64,000 nucleotides of DNA from Modestobacter marinus. GTDB taxonomy: Bacteria; Actinomycetota; Actinomycetes; Mycobacteriales; Geodermatophilaceae. Location: assembly GCF_019799945.1 (NCBI RefSeq), contig NZ_JABGCH010000006.1:62001-126000 (forward strand), in the 5' to 3' direction. Positions 45,175 through 54,407 of this stretch are shown piece by piece. Positions within the stretch are counted from its first letter, which is position 1. Every line of letters starts with the position of its first letter. The notes beneath the pieces were generated by a model. It had not been told where the DNA came from, ran no database searches, and worked only from the letters and a program-made list of their open reading frames with translations. The translations under genes and the position numbers were made by a program.

Positions 45175-46704
45175 ATGAGCGACGTGCAGCTCACCACCAA
45201 GGACGTCGCCGAGCTCTCCCGGCTGCTCACCGCCGGGGACGTCAGCGCCGTCGACGTGACCCGTGCCCACCTCGACCGCATCGCGGCCGAGGACGGCGGG
45301 CTCGGCTCCTACCTGCACGTCGACCCGGACGCTGCGCTGGCCTCGGCGGCCGCCGTCGACCAGGCCCGCAGCGCCGGCGCCGAGCTCGGCCCGCTGGCCG
45401 GCGTCCCGGTCGCGCTCAAGGACCTCGTGGTCACCGAGGGCGTGCCGACGACGAGCGGCTCGAAGATCCTCGAGGGCTGGCGTCCGCCCTACAGCGCCAC
45501 CATCGCCTCCCGCCTGGCCGACGCCGGCACCGTCCTGCTCGGCAAGACCAACATGGACGAGTTCGCGATGGGGTCCTCCACCGAGAACTCGGCCTACCAG
45601 GTCACCCGCAACCCGTGGGACCCCTCCCGGATCCCGGGCGGCTCGTCCGGCGGGTCCAGCGCGGCCGTCGCCGGGCACCTGGCACCGTGGGCGATCGGCA
45701 CCGACACGGGTGGCTCCATCCGGCAGCCGGCCGCGGTGACCGGGCTGGTGGGCCACAAGCCGACCTACGGGGCGGTGTCCCGCTACGGCCTCATCGCCTT
45801 CTCCTCCAGCCTCGACCAGGCCGGCCCGATGGCCCGCACCGTGCTGGACGCGGCGCTGATGCACGAGGTGATCGCCGGGTACGACCCGCGCGACTCCACC
45901 AGCATCGACGCCCCGGTGGCGCCGCTGGCCGCGGTCGCCCGGACCGGTGCCGAGGGCGACCTGCGCGGGGTCAAGGTCGGCGTCGTCCGCGAACTGGGCG
46001 GGGAGGGGCACACCGACGGCTACGAGCCCGGCGTGCTCGCCCGCACCCGCGAGGCGATCGAGCGGCTCGCGGCGCTCGGCGCCGACGTCGTCGAGGTGTC
46101 GTGCCCGTCCTTCGACCTGGCGCTGCCGGCCTACTACCTCATCGCCCCCAGCGAGGCGTCGAGCAACCTGGCCCGCTACGAGGGGATGCGCTTCGGCCTG
46201 CGGGTCGGCGACGACGGCAGCCACGACCTCGACGAGGTCATGGCGCTCACCCGGGAGCAGGGCTTCGGTCCCGAGGTCAAGCGCCGCATCATCCTGGGCA
46301 CCTACGCGCTGTCCAGCGGCTACTACGAGGCCTACTACGGCCAGGCGCAGAAGGTGCGGACGCTGATCACCCGGGACTTCACCGCCGCCTTCGACGGGGT
46401 GGACGTGCTGGTCAGCCCGACCACCCCCAGCGTCGCGTTCCCGCTCGGCGCCCGGGTCGACGACCCGCTGGCGATGTACGCCGCAGACCTGTGCACCCTG
46501 CCGGCCAGCCTGGCCGGGCTGCCGGCGATCTCGGTGCCCAGCGGCCTGTCCGACGGGCTCCCCGTCGGTCTGCAGATCATGGCCCCCGCCCTCGCCGACG
46601 ACCGCTGCTACCGGGTCGCCGCCGCGCTCGAGGCCGTCCAGGACGCGGCCCGCGGCCACCGGCTGCTCGACGAGCTGCCCAGCGCGGCGGGGGTGCGGGC
46701 ATGA
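45175..46704 (+). CDS. gatA: Glutamyl-tRNA(Gln) amidotransferase subunit A
   Basis: This 509-residue amidase-signature enzyme releases ammonia from glutamine for Glu-tRNA(Gln) or Asp-tRNA(Asn) amidation. The Ser-cisSer-Lys triad is complete: Lys82 (ALKDLVV), Ser157 (PGGSSGGSS) and Ser181 ([10 protein letters not shown]), offset by three from S. aureus GatA. ATG 45175 is chosen because the upstream frame runs through a repeat element rather than gatA-like sequence. It overlaps the next small gene by ATGA. Confidence 0.96.
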   Translation: MSDVQLTTKDVAELSRLLTAGDVSAVDVTRAHLDRIAAEDGGLGSYLHVDPDAALASAAAVDQARSAGAELGPLAGVPVALKDLVVTEGVPTTSGSKILEGWRPPYSATIASRLADAGTVLLGKTNMDEFAMGSSTENSAYQVTRNPWDPSRIPGGSSGGSSAAVAGHLAPWAIGTDTGGSIRQPAAVTGLVGHKPTYGAVSRYGLIAFSSSLDQAGPMARTVLDAALMHEVIAGYDPRDSTSIDAPVAPLAAVARTGAEGDLRGVKVGVVRELGGEGHTDGYEPGVLARTREAIERLAALGADVVEVSCPSFDLALPAYYLIAPSEASSNLARYEGMRFGLRVGDDGSHDLDEVMALTREQGFGPEVKRRIILGTYALSSGYYEAYYGQAQKVRTLITRDFTAAFDGVDVLVSPTTPSVAFPLGARVDDPLAMYAADLCTLPASLAGLPAISVPSGLSDGLPVGLQIMAPALADDRCYRVAAALEAVQDAARGHRLLDELPSAAGVRA

Positions 46705-46892
46705 GCGGTGCGCTCAAGGCCGCGTGGGCGCTGACCCTGTTCGTGATCGTCGTGGGCATCGTCGGCTGGGCCACCACCGGCCGGTCCGTCTTCGCCATCT
46801 TCGTCATCCTGGGCGTGCTCACCGGCACGGCAGCCGTTCTCGTGTTCCGCACGGCACCGCCCAGCTCGTCCTCGTCCGGGGAGCGCAAGTGA
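46701..46892 (+). CDS. Small two-helix membrane protein between gatA and gatB
   Basis: This 63-residue protein has two predicted membrane helices (about residues 8-24 and 31-50) with a short loop TTGRS, and a Ser-rich cytosolic or external tail. It overlaps gatA by ATGA and gatB by GTGA, so it is translated as part of the gat unit and is under selection to remain in frame. I know no function for it. It might tether GatCAB to the membrane or be an unrelated passenger. Confidence 0.78.
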   Translation: MSGALKAAWALTLFVIVVGIVGWATTGRSVFAIFVILGVLTGTAAVLVFRTAPPSSSSSGERK

Positions 46893-48400
46893 CCACAACG
46901 ACAGGCGACCGCCTGGTCGAGTTCGACGACGTCGTCGCCCGCTACGAACCGGTCATCGGGCTGGAGACGCACGTCGAGCTGGGCACCGCGTCGAAGATGT
47001 TCTGCGGCTGCCCCACCACCTTCGGCGCCGAGCCGAACACCCAGACCTGCCCGGTCTGCCTGGGCATGCCCGGCTCGCTGCCGGTGGCCAACGCCGCGGC
47101 GATCGAGGCCACCATCCGGATCGGGCTCGCGCTGGGCTGCCGGATCGCCAGCTGGTGCCGCTTCGCCCGGAAGAACTACTTCTACCCGGACATCCCCAAG
47201 GGCTTCCAGACCAGCCAGTACGACGAGCCGCTGTGCACCGCCGGGCACCTGGACGTCGAGGTCGACGGTGAAACCTACCGCGTGGAGATCGAGCGGGTGC
47301 ACCTCGAGGAGGACACCGGTAAGAACCTGCACGTCGGTGGCGCCACCGGCCGCATCCACGGCGCCGACCACTCGCTGGTCGACTTCAACCGGGCCGGCAT
47401 CCCGCTGGTCGAGATCGTCACCCGCCCGGTCCCCGGCGTGGGAGCCAGGGCACCGGAGGTCGCCCGGGCCTACGTCGCCGAGCTGCGGGACATCGTCCAG
47501 GCGCTCGGCGTCTCCGACGTGCGCATGGAGCAGGGCAGCCTGCGCTGCGACGTGAACACCTCGCTGGCGCCGGTCGGCAGCCTCGAGTGGGGCACCCGCA
47601 CCGAGACCAAGAACGTGAACTCGCTGCGGTCGGTGGAGCGCGCCGTCCGCTTCGAGATGCGCCGCCAGGCCGCCGTCCTGGACGACGGTGGGCGCGTGCT
47701 GCAGGAGACCCGGCACTTCCACGAGGAGACCGGCTCCACCTCTCCCGGGCGCAGCAAGGAGGAGGCCACCGACTACCGGTACTTCCCCGAGCCGGACCTG
47801 GTGCCGATCGCCCCGGACGCCGAGTGGGTGGAGAAGCTCCGCGTGGACCTGCCCGAGCTGCCGGCCGCGCGCCGCGCGCGGCTGCAGCAGGAGTGGGGGC
47901 TGCCGGCCACCGAGATGACCTGGCTGGTCAACGCCGGGGCGCTTGGCCTGGTGGAGGAGACGGTCGCCGCGGGCGCGAGCCCGGCCGAGGCCCGCAAGTG
48001 GTGGCTCGGCGAGCTGGCCCGGCGGGCCAACGACGCCGGCGTGGACCTCACCGGGCTGGCGGTGACCCCGGCGCAGGTCGCGGAGCTGACCCGGCTGGTC
48101 GCCGAGGGCACGATCAACGACAAGCTGGCCCGGCAGGCCCTCGACGGCGTGCTGGCCGGCGAGGGTGGCCCGGCCCAGGTGGTCGAGGCCCGCGGCCTGG
48201 CGGTCATGGGGGAGTCCGACGAGCTCGTCGCCGCGGTCGACGCCGCGATCGCGGGCGCCCCGGACGTCGTCGCCAAGGTGCAGGCCGGCAAGGTCCAGGC
48301 GCTCGGCGCGCTGGTGGGCGCGGTCATGAAGACCACGCGCGGCAAGGCCGACGCCGCGACGGTCAAGCGGATGCTCGAGGAGCGGATAGTCGTTTCCTGA
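46889..48400 (+). CDS. gatB: Glutamyl-tRNA(Gln) amidotransferase subunit B
   Basis: This 503-residue subunit phosphorylates the tRNA-bound glutamate and binds the tRNA. It shows the GatB signature [16 protein letters not shown] (split as GLETHVELG and KMFCGC), zinc-binding cysteines in FCGC and TCPVCLG, and the kinase-site [11 protein letters not shown]. The C-terminal YqeY-like helical tail ends in [15 protein letters not shown]. It starts at GTG 46889, overlapping the small membrane gene by 4 bases. It ends the gat unit. Confidence 0.96.
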   Translation: MTTTTGDRLVEFDDVVARYEPVIGLETHVELGTASKMFCGCPTTFGAEPNTQTCPVCLGMPGSLPVANAAAIEATIRIGLALGCRIASWCRFARKNYFYPDIPKGFQTSQYDEPLCTAGHLDVEVDGETYRVEIERVHLEEDTGKNLHVGGATGRIHGADHSLVDFNRAGIPLVEIVTRPVPGVGARAPEVARAYVAELRDIVQALGVSDVRMEQGSLRCDVNTSLAPVGSLEWGTRTETKNVNSLRSVERAVRFEMRRQAAVLDDGGRVLQETRHFHEETGSTSPGRSKEEATDYRYFPEPDLVPIAPDAEWVEKLRVDLPELPAARRARLQQEWGLPATEMTWLVNAGALGLVEETVAAGASPAEARKWWLGELARRANDAGVDLTGLAVTPAQVAELTRLVAEGTINDKLARQALDGVLAGEGGPAQVVEARGLAVMGESDELVAAVDAAIAGAPDVVAKVQAGKVQALGALVGAVMKTTRGKADAATVKRMLEERIVVS

Positions 48401-48417
48401 TCCGGCGCGGCAGCGCC

Positions 48418-48423
48418 TAGCCT
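48418..48423 (+). promoter_or_regulatory. -10 hexamer (TAGCCT) of the leaderless GNAT gene
   Basis: TAGCCT is followed by 8 bases and GTG 48432. Confidence 0.45.
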
Positions 48424-48431
48424 CCCGGGCT

Positions 48432-48980
48432 GTGGCGCTGCCCCCGGTCGAGCTGCGCCCGCTCCGGCGGGCGGACTTCCCGCTGCTCTCCCGCTGGCTC
48501 GCCGAGCCGCTGGTGGCGCGGTGGTGGGACCACGACCCGAGCCCCGAGGCGGTCGAGAAGGATTTCGGCCCGTGCGTCGACGGCACCGACCCCACCGCGA
48601 TCTACCTGGGGGTGTCCGACGGCGAGCCGTTCGGCCTGGTGCAGGTGTACCGGATCGACGACGAGGCCGAGTACGTCGAGGAGCTGGCGTCGGTCTGCGC
48701 GGTCCCGCCCGGCGCGCTGAGCATCGACTACCTGGTCGGAGAGCCCAGCGCCCGCGGCCGCGGCCTCGGCGCGGCGCTGATCGCGGCCGGCGTCGCCCGC
48801 GGGTTCGCCGACCACCCGGACGCGCAGGACGTGCTGGTCCCGGTCGCGCTCGGCAACGAGCGGTCGTGGCGGGCGCTGCAGCGCGCCGGCGGGACCTGGT
48901 ACGCGGCGGGGGAGATGGAGCCGGACAACCCGATCGACCCCCCGGACCACGTGGTCCACCGGTTCAGCCGGTCCCCCTAG
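48432..48980 (+). CDS. GNAT acetyltransferase, AAC(6')-like
   Basis: This 182-residue GNAT protein opens with ELRPLRRADFPLLSRWLAEP (split as ELRPLRRADF and LLSRWLAEP) and WWDHDP, as in AAC(6')-I type enzymes. The acetyl-CoA loop is ARGRGLGAALI, a good RxxGxG/A site. Substrate specificity cannot be read; resistance function is only a possibility. It is predicted leaderless, downstream of gatB. Its stop shares CTAG with the convergent sugar dehydrogenase gene. Confidence 0.82.
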   Translation: MALPPVELRPLRRADFPLLSRWLAEPLVARWWDHDPSPEAVEKDFGPCVDGTDPTAIYLGVSDGEPFGLVQVYRIDDEAEYVEELASVCAVPPGALSIDYLVGEPSARGRGLGAALIAAGVARGFADHPDAQDVLVPVALGNERSWRALQRAGGTWYAAGEMEPDNPIDPPDHVVHRFSRSP

Positions 48981-50125
48981 AGAGCCGAGCCGGGGTCCGA
49001 GGACGGCGGCAGGATGCGCAGGACCTTGTCGTCATCGCCGGCCGGGGAACCGATCCCGTCCCGGTTGGACGTGGTGATCCACAGCGCGCCCTCGCTGTCC
49101 AGCGCCAGGCTGCGCAGCCGCCCGTACTGCCCGTCCAGGAGCGCCTCGGGCTCACCGACCGGCGTCCCGGTGCCGTCGAGCTCGACGACGTGGACCTGCT
49201 CTCCGTCGAGCGCGCCGAGGAACACCGTGGTCCCGGCGAGGGCGCAACCACCCAGCCCCGCCTCGGCCGCGGGCACCTCGAGCACCGGCTCGCTCCCGCC
49301 GGGCCCGTGGTCCGCGCCGGAGCTGAGCGCGGCCAGCTCGTCGGGCCCGTCGAGGGCGTCGTCGGTGGCGTACAACCGGCCGTCGCCGCCCAGGCACAGG
49401 GCCGGGACGTCGCGGTGCCCCCGGGAGAACACCGGGCCGCTCGTGCCCACCGGCTGGCCGAACACGTCGACCGCGAGAACCTTGCCGGCCAGCGACGCCG
49501 CGTCCGCGGCCAGCGCGGCGTTCCCCGTGTCGCCGGTGCCGACGTAGAGGGTGCCGTCCGGGCCGAAGACCAGCCCGCCGCCGTTGTGCACCTCGCCCCG
49601 CGGGATCCCGGGGACCACCGTGTTGGGGGTGCCGCCGATCGGGAACCGGACCACCCGGTTGTCGGTGGCCGTGGAGACGTAGGCGTAGAACAGCCCGTCC
49701 TCGGCGTACGTGGGCGAGAGCGCCAGCCCCAGCAACCCGCCGTCCCCGCCGGTGTCCACGGGCACGGTCATCAGCTCCCGGGCGGGGGAGCGATCGGGGA
49801 ACACCTGCAGCAGCCGGCCGGTGTCCCGCTCGCCGACCACCGCCGTCCCGTCGGGCAGCACCACCACGCCGGTCGGGACGGTGAGCCCGCCGGCCACGAC
49901 GTTCGGATCGCCGTCCTGCTCGTCCTGGGTGCCGGGGGTCGAGGGGTCGCCGGGCACCGGGGCGGGAGCGCTCTCGCTGGGCGGGCCGACCTGTGGCGGC
50001 TGGCCCTGCGGCAGCTCGCGGAACGGTCCGGCGGGCTCGTAACCGCCGCCGCAGGCGGCCAGCAGCAGGCAGCCGAGCAGGCCGGCTGCCACCCGGCCCC
50101 GGGTCGCCGTCGTCCGCCGTCCCAC
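48977..50125 (-). CDS. PQQ-dependent sugar dehydrogenase-like lipoprotein
   Basis: This 382-residue protein has a lipoprotein signal (LLLAACGGG, lipobox LAAC), a Pro/Ser-rich linker (about 30-75), then a six-bladed beta-propeller of the soluble glucose/sorbosone dehydrogenase family. Motifs include GGDGGLLGLALSP, GEVHNGGGLVFGPDGTLYV and the repeated blade glycines. It would oxidise aldoses with PQQ on the cell exterior; the organism may need external PQQ, since no pqq genes are seen. GTG 50125 is leaderless behind TACTGT. It is divergent from the 2-hydroxyacid dehydrogenase. Confidence 0.82.
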   Translation of the reverse strand: MGRRTTATRGRVAAGLLGCLLLAACGGGYEPAGPFRELPQGQPPQVGPPSESAPAPVPGDPSTPGTQDEQDGDPNVVAGGLTVPTGVVVLPDGTAVVGERDTGRLLQVFPDRSPARELMTVPVDTGGDGGLLGLALSPTYAEDGLFYAYVSTATDNRVVRFPIGGTPNTVVPGIPRGEVHNGGGLVFGPDGTLYVGTGDTGNAALAADAASLAGKVLAVDVFGQPVGTSGPVFSRGHRDVPALCLGGDGRLYATDDALDGPDELAALSSGADHGPGGSEPVLEVPAAEAGLGGCALAGTTVFLGALDGEQVHVVELDGTGTPVGEPEALLDGQYGRLRSLALDSEGALWITTSNRDGIGSPAGDDDKVLRILPPSSDPGSAL

Positions 50126-50132
50126 GGGAGCC

Positions 50133-50138
50133 ACAGTA
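50133..50138 (-). promoter_or_regulatory. -10 hexamer (TACTGT) of the leaderless sugar dehydrogenase gene
   Basis: On the minus strand TACTGT is followed by 7 bases and GTG 50125, the same hexamer and spacing as glgP. Confidence 0.45.
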
Positions 50139-50172
50139 CGGGCCCGTGCGGACCGGACGGTCCGCCGCGGCC

Positions 50173-50178
50173 TAGGGT
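50173..50178 (+). promoter_or_regulatory. -10 hexamer (TAGGGT) of the leaderless 2-hydroxyacid dehydrogenase gene
   Basis: TAGGGT is followed by 8 bases and GTG 50187; it lies 35 bases from the opposed promoter at 50133. Confidence 0.45.
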
Positions 50179-50186
50179 TCGGTGCC

Positions 50187-51128
50187 GTGCCCACGCTGGA
50201 ACTCGGTCCCGACGAGCCGCTGCACGTGCTCGTGCCGTCCACCGCCCTCGCCGAGGCGGTCGAGGCCCTCTCCCCGCGGGTGCGGGCCCACCGCTTCGAC
50301 CCGGCGGACGGGCCGCCCACCGGCGAGGCCGCCCGGGCGCAGGTGCTCGTGCCGCAGAGCGGGGGCGCGCTCCCCGACGGGGTGCTCGACGCCCTCCCGG
50401 AGCTGCGGCTGGTGCAGCTGACGAGTGCCGGCGCGGAGAAGTTCGTCGGCCAGCTGCCCGCGGGGGTGTGGCTGTGCAACGCCCGCGGTGCGCACACGCC
50501 CGCCACCGCGGAGTGGGCGGTCGCCGCGATGCTCGCCGCGCAGCGCGGGATCCCGCACTTCACCCGCGAGCAGGACGCCGGGTGCTGGTCGCCGCGCACC
50601 GAGCACTCGGTGGTCGGCGCGCGGGTGCTGATGGTCGGCGCCGGGGACATCGGCCGCGCGATCGGCCGGATGCTCGCCGGCTTCGACGTCGAGCTCACGT
50701 GGGTGGCGCGCACCGCCCGGGAGGGGGTGCACGGCTTCGCGGAGCTCCCTCAGCTCCTCCCGCACGCCGACGTCGTCGTGCTGATCGTGCCCGTCACACC
50801 GCAGACCACCGGCATGGTGGACGCCGCGTTCCTGGCCGCGATGGCTGACGACGCCCTGCTGGTGAATGCAGCCCGCGGCGTGGTGGTCGACACCGGTGCG
50901 CTGCTCGCCGAGCTGCGGTCGGGCCGGCTGCGGGCCGCGCTGGACGTGACCGACCCCGAGCCGCTGCCGGCGGGCCACCCGCTGTGGTCGGTGCCGGACC
51001 TGCTGCTAACCCCGCACGTGGCCGGCGCCGTGCCGGGCGCGGACGCCCGCGCCGCGGCCGCGGTCGTCGACCAGGTGGAGCGGGTGCTCGCGGGGAAGCC
51101 GCTGCAGAACGTCGTCAGCGACTACTAG
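50187..51128 (+). CDS. D-isomer-specific 2-hydroxyacid dehydrogenase
   Basis: This 313-residue NAD(P)-dependent dehydrogenase has a Rossmann motif VLMVGAGDIGRAIG. The catalytic residues are Arg in NAARGVVVD, Glu in DPEPLPAGHPLW and His in LTPHVAG. An arginine follows the second beta strand (WVARTAR), which often favours NADPH. The substrate could be glyoxylate, hydroxypyruvate or a phosphonate, not resolvable by sequence. It ends on a CTAG shared with the convergent small membrane protein gene. Confidence 0.88.
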   Translation: MPTLELGPDEPLHVLVPSTALAEAVEALSPRVRAHRFDPADGPPTGEAARAQVLVPQSGGALPDGVLDALPELRLVQLTSAGAEKFVGQLPAGVWLCNARGAHTPATAEWAVAAMLAAQRGIPHFTREQDAGCWSPRTEHSVVGARVLMVGAGDIGRAIGRMLAGFDVELTWVARTAREGVHGFAELPQLLPHADVVVLIVPVTPQTTGMVDAAFLAAMADDALLVNAARGVVVDTGALLAELRSGRLRAALDVTDPEPLPAGHPLWSVPDLLLTPHVAGAVPGADARAAAAVVDQVERVLAGKPLQNVVSDY

Positions 51129-51487
51129 GGGGCGGGGATGCGGCCGTTCGTCAGCTCGCTCATCCGGGGCAGGTCGCGCGGGCGGAGGACCGGCATCCGC
51201 AGCTGCGTGCCGGCCGTGGTCACCAGCCACAGCGCGCCGTTCTCGGCGACCCGGATGCCGGTCAGCCGCTCCCACGGCACGGTGCGCTCGGCGAGCAGCG
51301 AGCGCACCGTCACGCCCTGGTCGCCGAGGTCGACCCCGACCCGCAGCACCCACGCCGCGAGGGTCACCGGCACCACGAGGACCACGAGCAGCCACGGGCT
51401 GATCGTGGCCAGGGGGAGGAGGCAGATGGCGAGCAGGACGACGGGGAGCAGCGCCGTCCGGCTCATCCGCATGCGGGCGACAGCCAC
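51125..51487 (-). CDS. Small membrane protein with bacterial PH-like domain
   Basis: This 120-residue protein has two closely spaced membrane helices (about 10-46) and a C-terminal soluble domain with DQGVTVRSLLAERTVPWERLTGI, which resembles the strand pattern of bacterial PH domains (split here as DQGVTVRSLLAE and TVPWERLTGI). Function is unknown. GTG 51487 is used; ATGs five and seven codons later are alternatives. Confidence 0.72.
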   Translation of the reverse strand: MAVARMRMSRTALLPVVLLAICLLPLATISPWLLVVLVVPVTLAAWVLRVGVDLGDQGVTVRSLLAERTVPWERLTGIRVAENGALWLVTTAGTQLRMPVLRPRDLPRMSELTNGRIPAP

Positions 51488-51522
51488 CCCCTGATCTTCC
51501 CAGACGGTGGAACGGCACCCCG

Positions 51523-52350
51523 TCAGCCGCTGCTGAGCCGGGCCAGCCGGGTGGCGCTGTCGGAACCCGGGACCGCGGTGTAGACGACCAGGTGCAGGTC
51601 GGGGGAGTCGGCCAGGGTCAGCTGGTGGTGCTCCAGGAGGAGGCTGCCGACCCCGGGGTGCTCGAAACGCCGTTCGCTGGAGCTGAACTGGTCGACGTCG
51701 TGACTCGCCCAGCCAGCCCGGAAGTGCTCACTGGCCTGCTGCAGCCGGTCGACCAGGTCCACGACGGCCGCGTCGTGCACCCGGCCACCGACCTCGGCCC
51801 GGAACTGGGTCAGGAAACGCCTGCTGTCGGTCGTCCAGTCGCCGAGCAACTCCCGTACGTAGGCGTCGGTGAACACCACCCAGAGCAGGTTGCGGTCGGC
51901 GGGCACAGCGGTGGCCACGCCCGGGTAGAAGCGCTCGTACGCGGCGTTCCAGCCGACGATGGACCAGTCGTGGGTGATCACGTAGGCGGGGGAGTCGCCC
52001 AGCGCGTCGAGCAGTCGTTGCGCGTGCGCGGGCAACCGGCCGTTCCCGCCGTCGGTCGCCGGCGCGGCAGCGAGGCCGGCCAGGCGAAGCACGTACCGGT
52101 GCTCGGCCGGCGACATCCGTAGCGTGCGCGCGACGGCGTCGACCACCTGCCGGGACGGCCGGATGTCCCGACCCTGCTCCAGCCACGTGTACCAGGTGTG
52201 GCTGACGCCCGAGAGCAACGCGACCTCCTCCCGGCGCAGGCCCGGCGTCCGGCGGGAGCCACTGACAGGGACGCCGAGATCGCTCGGGTCCAGCTGCCGT
52301 CGGCGAGATCGCAGGAAGTCGCCCAACTCCGTCCGCGACGACCGGTTCAC
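51523..52350 (-). CDS. XRE-family regulator with MmyB-like ligand domain
   Basis: This 275-residue protein has an N-terminal helix-turn-helix (about 28-85; [24 protein letters not shown] is the classic pattern, split as [12 protein letters not shown] and [12 protein letters not shown]). The C-terminal half matches the MmyB-like PAS domain ([15 protein letters not shown]), which binds hydrophobic ligands. Such regulators often control adjacent oxidoreductases. A perfect 14-base palindrome lies 26 bases upstream of its GTG start and is probably an autoregulatory operator. The next gene, ilvD, is divergent and 145 bases away. Confidence 0.88.
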   Translation of the reverse strand: MNRSSRTELGDFLRSRRRQLDPSDLGVPVSGSRRTPGLRREEVALLSGVSHTWYTWLEQGRDIRPSRQVVDAVARTLRMSPAEHRYVLRLAGLAAAPATDGGNGRLPAHAQRLLDALGDSPAYVITHDWSIVGWNAAYERFYPGVATAVPADRNLLWVVFTDAYVRELLGDWTTDSRRFLTQFRAEVGGRVHDAAVVDLVDRLQQASEHFRAGWASHDVDQFSSSERRFEHPGVGSLLLEHHQLTLADSPDLHLVVYTAVPGSDSATRLARLSSG

Positions 52351-52375
52351 CCACTGCTCCTCGGGACGGTGGTGG

Positions 52376-52389
52376 TGCTGGTACCAGCA
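52376..52389. promoter_or_regulatory. 14-base palindrome between the XRE regulator and ilvD
   Basis: TGCTGGTACCAGCA is a perfect inverted repeat without spacer, 26 bases from the regulator start and 107 bases from ilvD. Autoregulation by the XRE protein is the simplest reading. Confidence 0.55.
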
Positions 52390-52495
52390 TGATTGCCCCC
52401 TTGTCCTCCCCGCGCATCGCCCTCAGGGTGGGGGGCGCCGACCGGCCGGACCCCAGCGCCGGCGGTCTGCACACCGGATCGGGAGGAACAGCGCG

Positions 52496-54307
52496 ATGAC
52501 CACGACCCAGCCCGGCAAGCCGCCGGCGGCACCCAGCACCGGCAGGACGTCGGGGGCGCCGACGTCCAGCGGCCTACCATCGCCGGTCGTGACGACCGTG
52601 GAAGAGCGCCCCGACAGCACCACCGCCGCACCCGGCGTGGACATCAAGCCCCGCAGCCGCGAGGTGACCGACGGCGACGCCAAGGCCCCGGCCCGGGCGA
52701 TGCTCCGGGCGGTCGGGATGGGCGACGAGGACTTCGCCAAGCCGCAGATCGGCGTCGCGTCGTCCTGGAACGAGATCACCCCCTGCAACCTCTCCCTGGA
52801 CCGGCTCGCCAAGCGGGCGAAGGAGGGCGTGCACGCCGCCGGCGGCTACCCGCTGGAGTTCGGCACGATCTCCGTCTCCGACGGCATCTCGATGGGCCAC
52901 GAGGGCATGCGCGCCTCGCTGGTGTCCCGGGAGGTCATCGCCGACTCGGTCGAGACCGTCATGTTCGCCGAGCGGCTGGACGGCTCGGTCCTGCTGGCCG
53001 GCTGCGACAAGTCCCTGCCCGGCATGCTGATGGCCGCCGCCCGGCTCGACCTGGCCAGCGTCTTCGTCTACTCGGGCTCGACGCTGCCCGGCAAGCTCGG
53101 GGACAAGGACCTGACGCTCATCGACGTCTTCGAGGGCGTCGGCGCGTGCGCCGCCGGCAAGATCACCCGGGACGAGCTCACCGCCATCGAGAAGAACGCC
53201 TGTCCCGGCATGGGCTCGTGCGGCGGCATGTACACCGCCAACACGATGGCCAGCGTCGCCGAGGCGCTGGGCATGGCGCTCCCGGGCAGCGCCGCGCCGC
53301 CCGCGCCGGACGCCCGGCGGGACGCCGTCGCGATCGCCTCCGGCGAGGCCGTGGTGAACCTGCTGCGCAAGGGCATCACCGCCCGGCAGATCATGACCAA
53401 GGAGGCGTTCGAGAACGCCATCACCGTCGCGATGGCCCTCGGTGGCTCCACCAACGCCGTCCTGCACCTCATGGCGATCGCGCACGAGGCCGAGGTCGAG
53501 CTGACCCTCGAGGACTTCAACCGGATCGGCGACCGCACCCCGCACCTGGCCGACGTGAAGCCGTTCGGCCGGTACGTGATGACCGACGTCGACCGGATCG
53601 GCGGCGTGCCGGTCGTCATGCGGGCGCTGCTGGACGCCGGGCTGCTGCACGGCGACGTGCTCACCGTCACCGGCCGGACGCTGGCCGAGAACCTGGCCGA
53701 GATCGCCCCGCCGGACCCCGACGGCGCGATCATCCACGCGATGAACGACCCGATCCACAAGACCGGTGGGCTGACCATCCTGCGCGGGTCGCTGGCCCCC
53801 GAGGGCGCCGTGGTGAAGTCGGCCGGCTTCGACGCCGACGTCTTCGACGGCACCGCACGGGTCTTCGACGGCGAGCAGGGCGCGATGGACGCCGTCACCG
53901 AGGGCACCCTCACGCGGGGCGACGTCGTCGTCATCCGCTACGAGGGCCCCAGGGGCGGCCCGGGCATGCGCGAGATGCTCGCCGTGACCGGCGCGATCAA
54001 GGGCGCGGGCCTGGGCAAGGACGTCCTCCTGCTCACCGACGGCCGGTTCTCCGGCGGCACCACCGGCCTGTGCGTGGGGCACATCGCGCCGGAGGCGGCC
54101 GACGGCGGCCCGATCGCATTCGTCCGGGACGGCGACCCGATCCGGCTGGACCTCGCCGCCCGCACCCTCGAGCTGCTGGTCGACGAGGACGAGCTGGCGC
54201 GCCGCCACGAGGGCTGGGCGCCGCCGGCGCCGCGGTACACCAAGGGCGTGCTCGGCAAGTACGCCAAGCTGGTCGGTTCCGCGGCCTCGGGCGCCGTCTG
54301 CGGCTGA
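52496..54307 (+). CDS. ilvD: Dihydroxy-acid dehydratase
   Basis: This 603-residue Fe-S enzyme makes the 2-keto acids of valine and isoleucine synthesis. Three cluster cysteines are present: Cys97 (ITPCNLSL), Cys170 ([10 protein letters not shown]) and Cys236 ([11 protein letters not shown]). Family segments [13 protein letters not shown] and [10 protein letters not shown] are intact. ATG 52496 has a strong GGAGGA eight bases ahead and gives a 35-residue Pro/Thr/Ser-rich leader not typical of DHAD. GTG 52589, 31 codons later, has a TACCAT -10 hexamer 8 bases ahead and would give a leaderless, family-length protein; both starts may be used. The other ilv genes lie 5 kb downstream. Confidence 0.94.
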   Translation: MTTTQPGKPPAAPSTGRTSGAPTSSGLPSPVVTTVEERPDSTTAAPGVDIKPRSREVTDGDAKAPARAMLRAVGMGDEDFAKPQIGVASSWNEITPCNLSLDRLAKRAKEGVHAAGGYPLEFGTISVSDGISMGHEGMRASLVSREVIADSVETVMFAERLDGSVLLAGCDKSLPGMLMAAARLDLASVFVYSGSTLPGKLGDKDLTLIDVFEGVGACAAGKITRDELTAIEKNACPGMGSCGGMYTANTMASVAEALGMALPGSAAPPAPDARRDAVAIASGEAVVNLLRKGITARQIMTKEAFENAITVAMALGGSTNAVLHLMAIAHEAEVELTLEDFNRIGDRTPHLADVKPFGRYVMTDVDRIGGVPVVMRALLDAGLLHGDVLTVTGRTLAENLAEIAPPDPDGAIIHAMNDPIHKTGGLTILRGSLAPEGAVVKSAGFDADVFDGTARVFDGEQGAMDAVTEGTLTRGDVVVIRYEGPRGGPGMREMLAVTGAIKGAGLGKDVLLLTDGRFSGGTTGLCVGHIAPEAADGGPIAFVRDGDPIRLDLAARTLELLVDEDELARRHEGWAPPAPRYTKGVLGKYAKLVGSAASGAVCG

Positions 54308-54325
54308 CCCGCACCACCGGACCGC

Positions 54326-54366
54326 CCCGGGGAGGGCACCGCCCGAACGGGTGATCCCTCCCCGGG
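54326..54366 (+). terminator. Terminator after ilvD
   Basis: The 11-base arms CCCGGGGAGGG and CCCTCCCCGGG are perfectly complementary around a 19-base loop, beginning 18 bases after the ilvD stop. It would separate ilvD from the c-di-GMP genes. Confidence 0.7.
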
Positions 54367-54407
54367 TGAGGCTGCAGTTCCGCGTCCGCACCGCCGACTC
54401 TTGCGGT

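Noticed and set aside
48432-48980. Calling the GNAT gene an aminoglycoside resistance gene
   Set aside because: Similarity to AAC(6') in the N-terminal part is general; substrate cannot be inferred.
54351-54407. GTG 54351 as start of the degenerate GGDEF-EAL gene
   Set aside because: It lies in the loop of the ilvD terminator hairpin (54326-54366) with no ribosome site at correct spacing; GTG 54408 is preferred, but not proven.
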